Shown piece by piece: positions 1-9,070 of a stretch of 64,000 nt of DNA. Source of the stretch: RGIG3701 sp031553595. GTDB lineage: Bacteria; Planctomycetota; Planctomycetia; Pirellulales; Thermoguttaceae. The notes under the pieces are model-generated. The model was not told where the DNA came from. It made no database searches and saw only the letters and a list, made by a program, of their open reading frames with translations. The stretch lies in the NCBI GenBank assembly GCA_031553595.1, contig JAVBLI010000008.1, positions 124,001 through 188,000 on the forward strand. The letters run 5' to 3'. Both the position numbers and the translations under genes were made by a program. The stretch's first letter is position 1. Every line of letters starts with the position of its first letter.

Positions 1-1
1 C

Positions 2-400
2 GAAAAGCCCGCCGACTGGCGCCGCGCGATTTATTACCATTATTACGAATTCCCGGCCGAGCACATGGTCAAAAAACATGAGGGCGTGTACGACGGACGC
101 TTCAAGCTGATTCATTTTTATGACGACGTGGACGAGTGGGAGTTTTACGATCTGGAGCAGGACCCGCGCGAGATGCGGAATGTGATTTCGTGGCCGGAAT
201 ACGCCGCCGAGATCGCGCGGATGAAAACAGAGCTGGAGCGTCTGCGGACGGAGCTGGCCGTGCCGCCGCTGGAGGTGAACACGCGGAGTTATCTGTACGA
301 TCAGGAAATGTACGGCGCCGCGAATGACTGGCTTAAAAGCATCCTTAACCGCACACGAACGGCGGCGGATGCGCGAAAAAAACGCCTGGCCGAGCCGTGA
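2..400 (+). CDS. Sulfatase, C-terminal part (5' end outside the window)
   Basis: The frame is open from the window edge and stops with TGA at 398-400, so only about the last 132 residues are present. They match the tail of planctomycete arylsulfatases: an IYYHYYEFP segment near the edge, then FKLIHFY and WEFYDLEQDP followed by EMRN. These are the last strand-helix elements of the alkaline-phosphatase-like fold. The Cys/Ser-x-Pro-x-Arg catalytic site, which is converted to formylglycine in this family, lies upstream and cannot be checked. The enzyme would remove sulfate esters from sulfated glycans or similar substrates and is usually exported. A 105-125 bp palindromic repeat starts 33 bp after the stop. 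The family is fairly certain; the substrate is unknown. Confidence 0.85.
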   Translation, partial: EKPADWRRAIYYHYYEFPAEHMVKKHEGVYDGRFKLIHFYDDVDEWEFYDLEQDPREMRNVISWPEYAAEIARMKTELERLRTELAVPPLEVNTRSYLYDQEMYGAANDWLKSILNRTRTAADARKKRLAEP

Positions 401-432
401 CCGAAAGTAACGCGAAATGACAGAGCCGCAAG

Positions 433-549
433 AACAGCAGCCGGGAATGCAGCGCTGGCGGAATAACCGGATAAGCACCGCCGAATACTTCCCACTTCTA
501 TCCGGTCTCTGTGCGTCACTGCGTTCCGCTCCGCTCCCGGCTGCTGTTT
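433..549. repeat. Palindromic 3'-end element, copy 1
   Basis: Outer arms AACAGCAGCCGGGAATGC and GCTCCCGGCTGCTGTT, with inner arms containing ACCGGATAAG and CTATCCGGT. It lies 33 bp after the sulfatase stop, and the right arm runs into a short T tract. This copy is less symmetric in the middle than most others. Confidence 0.85.
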
Positions 550-614
550 TTCATCCCAACCCCCCCATTTCCACCGATAATTTCACAATTTCCTGAAAAT
601 ACCGGTTTTCCATC

Positions 615-643
615 TTGATTTTTCGCTCGCTCGCAATTATGAT
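615..643 (+). promoter_or_regulatory. Candidate sigma70 promoter for the 735-3482 gene
   Basis: TTGATT at 615-620 and TATGAT at 638-643 with a 17 bp spacer. Transcription would start near 650 and leave an untranslated leader of about 85 nt. Found by inspection only. Confidence 0.5.
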
Positions 644-734
644 ATAAAGAGATTATCCTGAATATTTTTGCGGCGTTTTGGGGAAAATTTTGTCGTAACG
701 CGATATGCGGTTCTGTTTATTCCAGGGAAATGAC

Positions 735-3482
735 ATGGCTATAAAATTCTTTGCTGGCGGCTTGGGGCAACGGCTGTTTTCAGTGGCACTGGCCGGGTGC
801 CTGGTGGTCTCAGGGGCGGCGATGGCCGATCCGTTCGATGTGAACGGCGAAACGCAGAATATTCCCGATCTTTCGGATACCGAATTCCCCGAGGGAATCA
901 TCAATTCCGGGGCCGCGGCGGAGATGAACATTCAAAAGGGCAATTACACCCTGGATATGGTCTCGGCCGGGTATACGAACGGCTTTAACATCAACAAAAT
1001 TTCGGACGGCTCTGGGGACGGCGGCACGCTGACGCTGACGGGCCCGAAGAGCAATATCTACACCACGCTGGCGCTTGTCGCCGGGACGGTGGAAATGGGC
1101 AAAGGGGGCACGGAACACGCATTCTCCCGCGTGGCGAGCGTCGCGGCCGGCAGCACGCTGAAAATCATCGGCGGCGGTGGCAACCAGATCAACGAATACC
1201 TCAACGGCCTGGCCGGCACCTTCGAAATGAACGGTTACAGCGAGGCGCTCAGCGCGCTGAACGGTGTCGCCAGCGGCCGGGTCATCAACTCCGGTGCCGC
1301 GCAATCCGTGCTCAGTGTGGGTGGCGGCACCTTCGCTGGCTCCATCGGCCAGTCCGACGGCAACAAATCCAACATCCGCACCGTCATCACTGGCGGCGAC
1401 GTATATTTCACCGGCGCTAATTATTACACCGGTGGCACAGCCCTCAATGGCGGTATGCTGAATCTCCTGAATGTGGTCGGCGGCGACGGGGCCAACAAGA
1501 GCGACATCACCAACCTGGGCACTGGGAACATCGATTTCAACGGTGGCACGCTCTCCTTCAATGCCGCAAACGGCGTGGTGATGAATGTTCCGGAAGCAAC
1601 GACCATCACGCTGGGCGCCAACGGCGGCGGATTCCGCGTACGAAACAGTTGTGCCCCCGAAATCCGCGCGAAGATCACCGGCGGCGGCAACCTCTGGATT
1701 TCCTACGATGGCGGATACGTCACGCTCTTTAATTCAAACAACGATTACACGGGCAACACGATCATCGGAAGTACCACGCAGCAGTGGGCCGACGGCAACG
1801 CGCGCGCCCGCCTGCGGCTGGGGGCCAGCAATGTGCTGCCCGACACGACGACGGTCGTTTTCGGCGATGCTCGCGCCGACTCCACACTGGACATGAACGG
1901 CAAGTCCGACACGATCAAGGCCTTCACTGGTTCAGGGGTTATCGCCAACAATACGGGTACGCCTTCCGTGCTGACGCTGAACAATTCGGCCGACACCGTC
2001 CTGGAAGCCCGGGTTGCCTATCAGGGCCAGGTTTCCTTGAAAAAAGCTGGTTCCAACACGCTGACGCTCGCCGGCAGAACCAACGCGTTCTCTGATGTTT
2101 TCGAGCTTAACAGCGGCAATTTGAGAGTCTACGCTTCCGGCGCGTTTTTGCCTGGGGAAAAGGTTCACGTAACCGGCGACGCCGGCCTGATCGTCGAAAC
2201 CGCGGCCAACTGGGCGAAAGGGCTCGTTGCCAACCCCAACAACGGCAATAACAGCCGTCTGGCGGCGAACCCGACGTCTTTTGTGGATAACATGGACGCC
2301 GTGATGAACATCAAGTATGGCGGCAGCGGCGACAGCGGCGGCATCTGGAGTGACTACACTACGTATGTGTTCACCTCGACCGTTGAGTTGACGCAGGACA
2401 CGCCGCTTCAATTTTACAAAGATTTCGACGACTGGGTGCTGGTCACGATGACGCCTGTCAACGCCGACGGCACGCTGGGCACCACGCTGACGATGCTTGA
2501 GCATGGCCAATGGAATGCGGTGTACGTTTCGGGCGATGTGAGTCTCAACAAAGGCATTTATGTCATGGAAGTCCGCGGCGGCCAGGGCAATGGCGGCGTC
2601 GGCCCGCAAACCGGCGGTATCGGCGTCGGTGTCCGAACAACCTACAGCACCGACACCACCGCTTCCTCGTTCTCGGCCCTGAATTTCGACGCCGACGGCA
2701 ATCTGGCGTTCGGCGACGGTTTAATCCGTGGCGTGGACAGCCGGAGCATCACGGCGGACTTCGCCATCGACGACGGCAAAACCTTCACCCTCCAGGGCAA
2801 CGGTAGCGGCTCGATCGACATGCTGGGGGCCGTCAGTGGCGACGGAATCTTCGCCATTAATGCCGGCAACACGACCGTGACGCTCAAAGGCGCGAATTCT
2901 CACGGCGGTGGCACGGTGCTCTCCGGAAAAGTCGTCGCGGCAAACGACCTGGCTTTCGGCACCGGCGAAATCCGCCTGGGGGCCGGCGTCACGGATTACG
3001 CCCTGACGATCGACGCCACGGATGCCGCCAGAGAGTTTAACAATACGGTGAATGTCGCGACCGGGCAGAGTTTCGCGGTGGATATTCTCGGTGATAACGG
3101 TGTGCTGTTTACCGGCGGGGTCAAAGGGGCCGGGACGCTGGTTTTCGATCTGGACGTGCTCAATCCGCTGGCGCCGATGTATACGGTCGACACGCTGGAC
3201 GTCACCGGCGGGCTGACTTTCTCTATCCTTGCGTCGGATCCGGAAGCGATCAAAGACACGGTGTACACCCTGCTGGAATTCGATAACCTCACCGGCGAGC
3301 TAAGCCTCTCATCGCTGTTCGGCTCGCTGGACACCAACCTGTGGAGTTACGGCCTGGAAGGCAACGGCATCTGGGTGGCGTATGGCACGCTGGAAGCCGG
3401 CGACGTACCCGAACCCGCAACGTGGCTGCTGCTAATGATGGGCCTGGGCGCGATCTGCTATTTCCGACGGCGAAAAGCATGA
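735..3482 (+). CDS. Large exported PEP-CTERM protein with autotransporter-type beta-strand repeats
   Basis: This is a 915-residue exported protein of unknown function. I chose ATG 735 because CAGGGAA lies just upstream and the first residues then form a signal peptide (hydrophobic LFSVALAGCLVVSG, likely cleaved after GAAMA at about residue 31). An upstream ATG at 705 is in frame but has no ribosome site. The body is Gly/Asn/Thr-rich and carries repeats of the autotransporter-associated beta-strand type, for example YYTGGTALNGGMLNL and DYTGNTIIGS, which predict a long right-handed beta-helix. The last 25 or so residues are a PEP-CTERM signal: VPEPATW, a hydrophobic helix, then FRRRKA. In known systems an exosortase recognises this signal and anchors or releases the protein at the cell surface; none is encoded here. 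A promoter precedes the gene and a hairpin terminator follows it, so it is probably transcribed alone. Confidence 0.85.
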   Translation: MAIKFFAGGLGQRLFSVALAGCLVVSGAAMADPFDVNGETQNIPDLSDTEFPEGIINSGAAAEMNIQKGNYTLDMVSAGYTNGFNINKISDGSGDGGTLTLTGPKSNIYTTLALVAGTVEMGKGGTEHAFSRVASVAAGSTLKIIGGGGNQINEYLNGLAGTFEMNGYSEALSALNGVASGRVINSGAAQSVLSVGGGTFAGSIGQSDGNKSNIRTVITGGDVYFTGANYYTGGTALNGGMLNLLNVVGGDGANKSDITNLGTGNIDFNGGTLSFNAANGVVMNVPEATTITLGANGGGFRVRNSCAPEIRAKITGGGNLWISYDGGYVTLFNSNNDYTGNTIIGSTTQQWADGNARARLRLGASNVLPDTTTVVFGDARADSTLDMNGKSDTIKAFTGSGVIANNTGTPSVLTLNNSADTVLEARVAYQGQVSLKKAGSNTLTLAGRTNAFSDVFELNSGNLRVYASGAFLPGEKVHVTGDAGLIVETAANWAKGLVANPNNGNNSRLAANPTSFVDNMDAVMNIKYGGSGDSGGIWSDYTTYVFTSTVELTQDTPLQFYKDFDDWVLVTMTPVNADGTLGTTLTMLEHGQWNAVYVSGDVSLNKGIYVMEVRGGQGNGGVGPQTGGIGVGVRTTYSTDTTASSFSALNFDADGNLAFGDGLIRGVDSRSITADFAIDDGKTFTLQGNGSGSIDMLGAVSGDGIFAINAGNTTVTLKGANSHGGGTVLSGKVVAANDLAFGTGEIRLGAGVTDYALTIDATDAAREFNNTVNVATGQSFAVDILGDNGVLFTGGVKGAGTLVFDLDVLNPLAPMYTVDTLDVTGGLTFSILASDPEAIKDTVYTLLEFDNLTGELSLSSLFGSLDTNLWSYGLEGNGIWVAYGTLEAGDVPEPATWLLLMMGLGAICYFRRRKA

Positions 3483-3507
3483 TTTCCCCCCTTTACCCGA
3501 ACCATCC

Positions 3508-3537
3508 ATCCCCGGGGCCGCACTCCGGGGATTTTTT
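3508..3537 (+). terminator. Rho-independent terminator of the 735-3482 gene
   Basis: An 8 bp stem, ATCCCCGG/CCGGGGAT, with a 9-nt loop and a run of six T, 26 bp after the stop codon. Confidence 0.85.
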
Positions 3538-3546
3538 CATGCCTTC

Positions 3547-3574
3547 TTGACGCCGAAATTAAATCGCGTACAAT
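3547..3574 (+). promoter_or_regulatory. Candidate sigma70 promoter for the dehydratase-like gene
   Basis: TTGACG at 3547-3552 and TACAAT at 3569-3574 with a 16 bp spacer, immediately after the previous gene's terminator. Predicted start near 3581, leader about 67 nt. Confidence 0.6.
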
Positions 3575-3647
3575 GAACGAATAGCCACCGCTCATTCCCG
3601 CTGAATTCCGGCTGGTGCCCAACTGCTTATTTTGAAACTCGATCCAT

Positions 3648-4967
3648 ATGGAACCGCTGATTCCTCAAACCGATATGCCCGAAACTCATGCCGACAACCC
3701 GCGGGTGACGCTTCCGCTGCGAAATCCGGAATTCCAGACGGCCGACAAGGATAAATACACCGTGCTGTGTGCGCAGTTGTCGCCGCCGCATTTCGCGCTG
3801 GCGGAGGCGGTTTTCCAGGTCGAGGGCTTTCAGTTGGAGGTGCTGCGGGAGGCGGATCGCGGAGCGGTCGAGGAGGGGCTGCGGTACGTGAACAACGACG
3901 TCTGTTACCCTGCCATCATCGTGGTCGGGCAGTTGATCCAGGCCCTGAAGTCCGGCCGATACGACCCGCAGCGGACGGCGATGCTCATTTCCCAGACTTG
4001 CGGCGGCTGCCGTTCCACGAATTACGCCACGTTTCTGAAAATCGCTGCCCAGAAAGCCGGCTTCGCGCACGTGCCGATCATTCCGTTTAATATTAACGTC
4101 ACCACCTCCGAAAATCCCACGGGCATTCCCGTCACGATGCGCATGGTCAATCGGATGATGCTGGCGATGCTTTACGGCGACCTGCTTTTGAAGCTGGCCA
4201 ACGCGTGTCGGCCGTACGAGCTGGAATCCGGCGCGACGGACGCGCTGATGGGGGCGTGGCTGCAAAAAGTGCGGCACGTCATCCTCACGCAAAAACGCCA
4301 CGACGTTTCCCGCTTGGCCACCGAAATCGTCGCCGACTTCGACGCCCTGCCCCTCGAGGCCCAGCGGAATCGCCCGAAAGTCGGAATCGTCGGCGAAATT
4401 CTCGTCAAATACCACCCCGACGCCAATAATCGCCTCGTCTCGCTCATCGAGCAGGAAGGCGGCGAGGCGGTCGTGCCCGACATCCTGGATTTCGTGCAGT
4501 ACTGCATTTCCTCGGATCTCTTCCGCGGCCAGTACTCGCGCGTCTCGTGGCTGGACGGAATCAAAAGCCGGGTCATGGTGTGGTACGTCGAGCGCACCCG
4601 CAACCGTGTCCGCGCAGCCATTAACCGCAGCACCCGCTTCCGCGACCGCGGCGACTTCCGCCGCCTCATGAAACGCACCGACCTGCCGGTTTCTCCCTGC
4701 AACCATACCGGCGAAGGCTGGCTGCTGACCGCCGAGATGATCGAAATGATCGAACACGGCGTGCCGAACATCGTGTGCGTGCAGCCGTTCGCGTGCCTGC
4801 CGAACCACGTGACGGGCAAAGGCGTCATGAAAGAACTCCGCGCCCGCCATCCGCACGCCAACATCACGGCCATCGACTACGACCCCGGCACAACGGAAGT
4901 CAATCAGCTCAACCGCATCAAGCTGATGATGGCCGTGGCGATGAAAAATATGGAGCCGCAATCATAA
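3648..4967 (+). CDS. 2-hydroxyacyl-CoA dehydratase-like iron-sulfur protein (activase-related C-terminal type)
   Basis: This 439-residue cytoplasmic protein resembles the C-terminal part of the very large acyl-CoA dehydratase activase-related proteins and the BcrB/HgdA dehydratase fold. Diagnostic segments are YVNNDVCYPAIIVVGQLIQAL (Cys86), ISQTCGGCRSTNY (Cys118, Cys121) and, near the C-terminus, VCVQPFACLPNHVTGKG. The conserved cysteines suggest a [4Fe-4S] cluster. In characterised relatives an ATP-dependent activase passes electrons to such a subunit to drive radical dehydration or reduction of CoA thioesters. No activase ATPase or CoA-transferase gene is in the window, so the reaction here is unknown. 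It has its own candidate promoter and is followed by palindromic element 2, so it looks monocistronic. A long antisense frame over the same DNA is a shadow. Confidence 0.75.
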   Translation: MEPLIPQTDMPETHADNPRVTLPLRNPEFQTADKDKYTVLCAQLSPPHFALAEAVFQVEGFQLEVLREADRGAVEEGLRYVNNDVCYPAIIVVGQLIQALKSGRYDPQRTAMLISQTCGGCRSTNYATFLKIAAQKAGFAHVPIIPFNINVTTSENPTGIPVTMRMVNRMMLAMLYGDLLLKLANACRPYELESGATDALMGAWLQKVRHVILTQKRHDVSRLATEIVADFDALPLEAQRNRPKVGIVGEILVKYHPDANNRLVSLIEQEGGEAVVPDILDFVQYCISSDLFRGQYSRVSWLDGIKSRVMVWYVERTRNRVRAAINRSTRFRDRGDFRRLMKRTDLPVSPCNHTGEGWLLTAEMIEMIEHGVPNIVCVQPFACLPNHVTGKGVMKELRARHPHANITAIDYDPGTTEVNQLNRIKLMMAVAMKNMEPQS

Positions 4968-5009
4968 GCTATACTTCCACGCGTCACAAACCGGTTTGTT
5001 TTGCACGAA

Positions 5010-5115
5010 AACAGCAGCCGGGAATGGAATGACGCGCAATGACCGGATCGAAGTGGAAAAACGCTCGGCGGTGCTTATCCGGTCATTCCGCTACGCTTCA
5101 TTCCCGGCTACTGTT
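5010..5115. repeat. Palindromic 3'-end element, copy 2
   Basis: Arms AACAGCAGCCGGGAATGG and CATTCCCGGCTACTGTT with inner ACCGGATCGAAGTGG; 42 bp after the dehydratase-like stop. The 12-mer GTTTGTTACGCA follows at 5132-5143; copy 3 has the same 12-mer at the same distance. Confidence 0.85.
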
Positions 5116-5210
5116 TTTGTGAAAACGACCAGTTTGTTACGCAGAGGAGTATGGTGAGAGAGACACTGAAAACATTTTTTTCTTATTTCACCGCCTCCGC
5201 CGGCGGCAAC

Positions 5211-5238
5211 TTGACTTTCGTGCCATTTTGTGTATAAT
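5211..5238 (+). promoter_or_regulatory. Sigma70 promoter for the DUF1559 gene
   Basis: TTGACT at 5211-5216 and a perfect TATAAT at 5233-5238, 16 bp apart. Start near 5245, leader about 62 nt. Confidence 0.65.
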
Positions 5239-5306
5239 TCATATTATACACCATCTCCTGCGGAGACGCGATGTTTTAATCCACGAAACCACCGCTTTTG
5301 CTTGCC

Positions 5307-6170
5307 ATGACTTCCACGCGAACATTCCGATTCCGCCGCCGGGCGTTTACGCTGGTGGAGATGCTGGTGGTGATCGCGATCATCGGGGGGCTTCTGGGCA
5401 TCCTCTTACCGGCCGTTCAGCAGGCCCGCGCCGCGGCCCGCCGTACACAGTGCATGAACAACATGCGGCAGGTCGGCCTGGCGATCCTCGGTTACGAGGG
5501 TGTGCGGAAGAAGCTGCCGCCGTCGCACACGAAAGACCCCAACCATAATATCCTGACGTTCATCCTGCCGTTCATGGAGCAGGAGGCGGTTTACGAGCGT
5601 TTCGATCTAACCGTCAACTGGAACAAGGCGCCGAATACGGTCGCGCGGAAGGCGCACATCACGACGTTCATCTGCCCTGAGTCGAAAACGCCGCAGCGGG
5701 AGTTTGTAGCCGATTATGCCGCGAATGTGAAAATTCAGCCCGCGGTCTACAATCCGCTGATCAAAGCGGGGAAAGCCACGTCGCGCAAGCTATGGTACAA
5801 CATGCTTCGCCCCGACCAGCGTCCGGTGGCCGTGGCGGAAGTGCGGGACGGGATGTCGAATTCCATGCTGTTTTTCGAGGACACGGGCAGGCCGTACGCG
5901 TATGAGGGGCGGCAGCCGACCGGCTCGCAGTCTATCACCGGCTCGATGTGGGCCGACGTCGAAGCCTTCTATTATACCCACTCCTCCTGCGGCGACAACC
6001 AACTCATGAACTGTAACAACATGAACGAAACCTACAGTTTCCACACCGGCGGCTGCTATTTTCTCTACGGCGACTGCACCGTGCTCTTTCACGCCGAGGT
6101 CATGAACCCCGAGGCGTTTTTCGCCCGCTTCACCTACAACCAGGGCGACCGCATCCCCGACGATGACTGA
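5307..6170 (+). CDS. DUF1559 protein with type IV prepilin-like N-terminus
   Basis: The 287-residue protein starts with a basic stretch (FRFRRRA) followed by FTLVEMLVVIAIIGGLLGILLPAVQQARAAARR, a type III (prepilin) signal with cleavage before Phe14 and Glu at mature position 5. The rest has the DUF1559 pattern: MNNMRQVGLAILGYE, then a C-terminal FHTGGCYFLYGDCTV segment that replaces the usual HPGGVNVLFADGS. Such proteins are highly amplified in Planctomycetota and some Lentisphaerota; they are probably pseudopilins or surface components and their exact role is not known. ATG 5307 is preferred to the in-frame TTG at 5298 because it puts the basic stretch at the start. Its own promoter lies upstream and palindromic element 3 follows. 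Confidence 0.85.
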   Translation: MTSTRTFRFRRRAFTLVEMLVVIAIIGGLLGILLPAVQQARAAARRTQCMNNMRQVGLAILGYEGVRKKLPPSHTKDPNHNILTFILPFMEQEAVYERFDLTVNWNKAPNTVARKAHITTFICPESKTPQREFVADYAANVKIQPAVYNPLIKAGKATSRKLWYNMLRPDQRPVAVAEVRDGMSNSMLFFEDTGRPYAYEGRQPTGSQSITGSMWADVEAFYYTHSSCGDNQLMNCNNMNETYSFHTGGCYFLYGDCTVLFHAEVMNPEAFFARFTYNQGDRIPDDD

Positions 6171-6226
6171 CGCCGGCGGTTTTGAAGCCCGCTTTTAGTA
6201 TGTGGTGTCATGAAAGGTAAGCCGAA

Positions 6227-6342
6227 AACAGCCGCCGGGAATGGAATGGAATGCAATGATGCGAAATGACCGGATAGAAGTGGAGTAACACTCGGCGATG
6301 CTTATCCGGTCATTGCGTTTCTCTTCATTCCCGGCTGCTGTT
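6227..6342. repeat. Palindromic 3'-end element, copy 3
   Basis: Arms AACAGCCGCCGGGAATGG and CATTCCCGGCTGCTGTT with inner ACCGGATAGAAGTGG; 56 bp after the DUF1559 stop. The 12-mer GTTTGTTACGCA at 6359-6370 repeats the flank of copy 2. Confidence 0.85.
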
Positions 6343-6396
6343 TCCAGGGAAACAATTCGTTTGTTACGCAATCGAATAGAGATTGCGAAAAGTCCA

Positions 6397-6432
6397 TAAA
6401 AAAACCGCCCCCCGAATCCGGAAAGCGGTTTC
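6397..6432 (-). terminator. Rho-independent terminator of the 6463-7269 gene
   Basis: Read on the minus strand, AAACCGC pairs with GCGGTTT and is followed by a run of T. It lies about 30 bp past the stop of the minus-strand PEP-CTERM gene and beside palindromic element 3. Confidence 0.8.
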
Positions 6433-6462
6433 AATTTCACACAGGAGAGAGACTGTGGAATT

Positions 6463-7269
6463 TTATTTTGCGGACTTCTGATTGCGGCGGCGATAGCCCA
6501 TGATGCCCAAGCCGGCCATTCCGGTCAGCAGCATCACAATCGTCGACGGTTCCGGAACTCCCTCGCCCCCTTCCAGATCGCGGAGCTTCGCGATGCCGTT
6601 GAACGCGCCGGCATACGTGTTATTCATCCAGTCGGTGAACGCGAAGGGAAGCGTAATTTCCGCGGCAAGGATATCGCCATACTGCTTGGCCTCGGCCAGG
6701 AACGCGGCGGAGGAGAGGTTATCCCCACCATTGGGAACGCTTCCAAAGTTGGCGTTTTGTGCAAACGTTCCGTTGCTGAGGAACATATCGAAACTTCCAA
6801 AACCCGCAAGCTTGCCGCCCAGCGCTTTCGTCGGCGAGTCGAGATTGTCATAAAACTCGCCAGCTGTGAGCGTCAATCCCATGAACGTGTTATCGTGATT
6901 GAAAACCGGGTCCGGATCGCCGACCTGCCAGTCTTTATCGTCAGTCAGGTAAATAACCGAGTTATTACCGCTACCGTCATCTTTAAACGTGACGCTCTTG
7001 ATGATTTCCATTCCGCCGCTGAGCTCCGTTTCGATAATCACATTCAGCTCGCCGCAAACCCACAGGGAATCGGGGACGATATAGCCCGCCCACACCTGGT
7101 GCGTGCTGACCGGCGTAATATTCATAATAGACTGGCGATCGTAATTCACATTGCCTTTCGTGGAATACCAAGAATTGGCGTCGAAAGTCACATCATAAGT
7201 GGCGGCCTGAACCATCGCGCAAAAAGCAACGGCCGAGACGGCAAGTAAAACGGTGAAAATCTTTTTCAT
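6463..7269 (-). CDS. Short exported PEP-CTERM protein
   Basis: A 268-residue exported protein of unknown function. It begins MKKIFTVLLAVSAVAFCAMVQA, a clear signal peptide likely cleaved near residue 22, and has GGAGA 8 bp before the ATG. The mature part has no repeat array, unlike the other PEP-CTERM proteins here, and looks like one beta-rich domain (TYDVTFDANSWYST..., LTAGEFYDNLDSPTKALG). The C-terminus carries a PEP-CTERM sorting signal: GVPEPSTIVMLLTGMAGLGI followed by a basic tail, MGYRRRNQKSAK. It faces the DUF1559 gene tail to tail and has its own terminator. An inverted repeat (ATAGCGA at 7312-7318, TCGCTAT at 7334-7340) lies in its upstream region and could be an operator or leader hairpin. 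Confidence 0.8.
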   Translation of the reverse strand: MKKIFTVLLAVSAVAFCAMVQAATYDVTFDANSWYSTKGNVNYDRQSIMNITPVSTHQVWAGYIVPDSLWVCGELNVIIETELSGGMEIIKSVTFKDDGSGNNSVIYLTDDKDWQVGDPDPVFNHDNTFMGLTLTAGEFYDNLDSPTKALGGKLAGFGSFDMFLSNGTFAQNANFGSVPNGGDNLSSAAFLAEAKQYGDILAAEITLPFAFTDWMNNTYAGAFNGIAKLRDLEGGEGVPEPSTIVMLLTGMAGLGIMGYRRRNQKSAK

Positions 7270-7727
7270 GATTCGCTCTCTCCTGAATCAAAGTCAAGCA
7301 TGGATAAATATATAGCGACTTCAAATATCTCTATCGCTATCATGGATTTTACCTTCTTTACGTCTAAATTGCAAGCATAAAACATCCATTTCCATAAATT
7401 TTTTGCGTTTTTTCCAAAAAATCAAACAGATTTTTTTCAATTTTTCAAACACTATTCATTTCATAACAAAAAGCTACTCTCGCAAAATTCTGTTCTCCTA
7501 TTTTTCTTCGTTCGAACACCAAATCATCATGTCAAAACAAGGCAAATACAGATAATATGCTGGCAGGATTTTGAGAATCTGCCGAAAAGAACCTCGTCAC
7601 AACAGGAATTTTCACGCAAAGTGGCATTTCAGCCATATTCCACTTGACTAACACATCCGCCACAACCGATACACCCAACAGTTCGTGTACTCCCTGTAAA
7701 TCCATATTTTTACCGCGTTTATCGATC
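7270..7727. other. AT-rich divergent intergenic region
   Basis: About 460 bp between the divergent 6463-7269 and 7728-9044 genes. I see no convincing gene. It holds the 7-bp inverted repeat at 7312-7340, long A/T runs near 7400-7450, and a TTGACT at 7644-7649 without a good -10 box. Short frames here have no family resemblance. Confidence 0.5.
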
Positions 7728-9044
7728 ATGTCAAAAATACCCTATCGTATTTGTGCCTTTTTGCTGTGCGGTTTCCTTATCCCGCCGATTTTCGCGGCCG
7801 AACCCGTGATTTCGCCGAATGTGGCAAATCAATTACAATCCCGTCAACGGCCGACGCCGATCACGTCCGCCCGCGCTGCGCCCGGGGTGTGGGAGATGGC
7901 AGATTTCGAGGAATTCGCGACGACGAACAACCCGGCACTGCAATCGGCCGTCCAGCGGATCGCGGTTCTGGAGGGGCGGTGGGTGCAGGAAGGGCTGGGG
8001 CCCAACCCGAACATGGCGTATTATTTCGACGATTTCGGCTCGCATAACAGCGGGACGCACAATATCGAAATCACGCAGGAAATCATCACGAACCAGAAAC
8101 TTTCCCGCGCCCAGAATGTCGTGTACCAGGAAATCCAGATTTCCCGGGAAAAAATGGAGATGGAAAAACTGCGGGTGCTGACGGATGTGCGGGTGGCCGT
8201 CTACAAATATATTAGTGTCCGCCAGAAAGTGGCCCTGTATAAAGAACTGCTCTCGCTGAAGCGGCAGGCGTTCCAGGCGGCGGAGACGCTGTGTAAAAGC
8301 GGGGAAATCCCGCGAACCAACGTACTGGCGCTGGGGGTGGATGCGCACCAGACGGAGGTGGATTACATCACGTCGCAGAACGACCAGGAAGCCGCGTGGC
8401 GTCAGTTGGCGTGTTTACTGGGGGATACGGACATGGAGCCGGTCGTGGTGGATGTGTCGCTGGAGTTGTCGGTGGTGGAGAATTCCTGGGAAGTGCTCTG
8501 TGCGACGCTGATGAGCACCAGCCCGGAGATCGCGGCGGCAAAAGCCGAGATCGAGCGTGCGTACAAGCAGTATGAGCTGGAAGAAGCCCGGAATTCCTCG
8601 GACATCACGCTCGACGGCGAATTGAAATTCGACACCGACGAAAACACCATGCGGGCGAAAGTCGGCGTGATCTTCCCGCTTCGCGTCCGGAACCGCAATC
8701 AGGGAAATATCGCCGCGGCCCGCTCCGAAATTCACGTCGCGAAGACGGAATACGAGCGCGTGGTGCTGAAAGTGCGGTCACGTTTCGCGGACGTGTATCG
8801 GAACCACATTAACGCGAAAAACACGGCGACGCGCTACCGGGATCAGATCGTGCCATACGCCGCCGAGGCCATGCGGCTGGTCGAGTCCGGATATAAAGCG
8901 GGGCAGATGAATTACCTCGACGTCCTGACCGCCCACCAGCAATTCACCGAGGCGAATATCGCGTATATCGACAGCCAGACCGCGTTCTGGCAGAGCCTGG
9001 CCCTGCTGGAAGGCAAGCTGCTTTCCGGCTGCCTGGGAGAGTAG
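7728..9044 (+). CDS. TolC-family outer-membrane efflux protein
   Basis: This 438-residue protein has the features of the TolC/outer-membrane-factor family: a signal peptide (MSKIPYRICAFLLCGFLIPPIFAAEP), long amphipathic helices in two similar halves, ANPALQS-like (TNNPALQSAVQRI), a mid-protein EIAAAKAEIERA, and the late LVESGYKAGQMNYLDVLTAHQQF helix typical of the second half. Such proteins form trimeric export channels across the outer membrane and dock with inner-membrane RND or ABC pumps through an adaptor. I chose ATG 7728 over the upstream TTG 7644 because it gives the signal peptide at the N-terminus. The pump and adaptor are not adjacent; an RND-type adaptor lies at 27905-29701, so any partnership is speculative. 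Palindromic element 4 lies between it and the converging thioredoxin gene. Confidence 0.85.
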   Translation: MSKIPYRICAFLLCGFLIPPIFAAEPVISPNVANQLQSRQRPTPITSARAAPGVWEMADFEEFATTNNPALQSAVQRIAVLEGRWVQEGLGPNPNMAYYFDDFGSHNSGTHNIEITQEIITNQKLSRAQNVVYQEIQISREKMEMEKLRVLTDVRVAVYKYISVRQKVALYKELLSLKRQAFQAAETLCKSGEIPRTNVLALGVDAHQTEVDYITSQNDQEAAWRQLACLLGDTDMEPVVVDVSLELSVVENSWEVLCATLMSTSPEIAAAKAEIERAYKQYELEEARNSSDITLDGELKFDTDENTMRAKVGVIFPLRVRNRNQGNIAAARSEIHVAKTEYERVVLKVRSRFADVYRNHINAKNTATRYRDQIVPYAAEAMRLVESGYKAGQMNYLDVLTAHQQFTEANIAYIDSQTAFWQSLALLEGKLLSGCLGE

Positions 9045-9070
9045 CATTTTACCGGAATCATGCCGCAAGA

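Noticed and set aside
3627..4961. Long antisense frame over the dehydratase-like gene (444 codons)
   Set aside because: It mirrors the plus-strand gene, has His/Arg/Val-rich composition typical of antisense shadows and no family motif.
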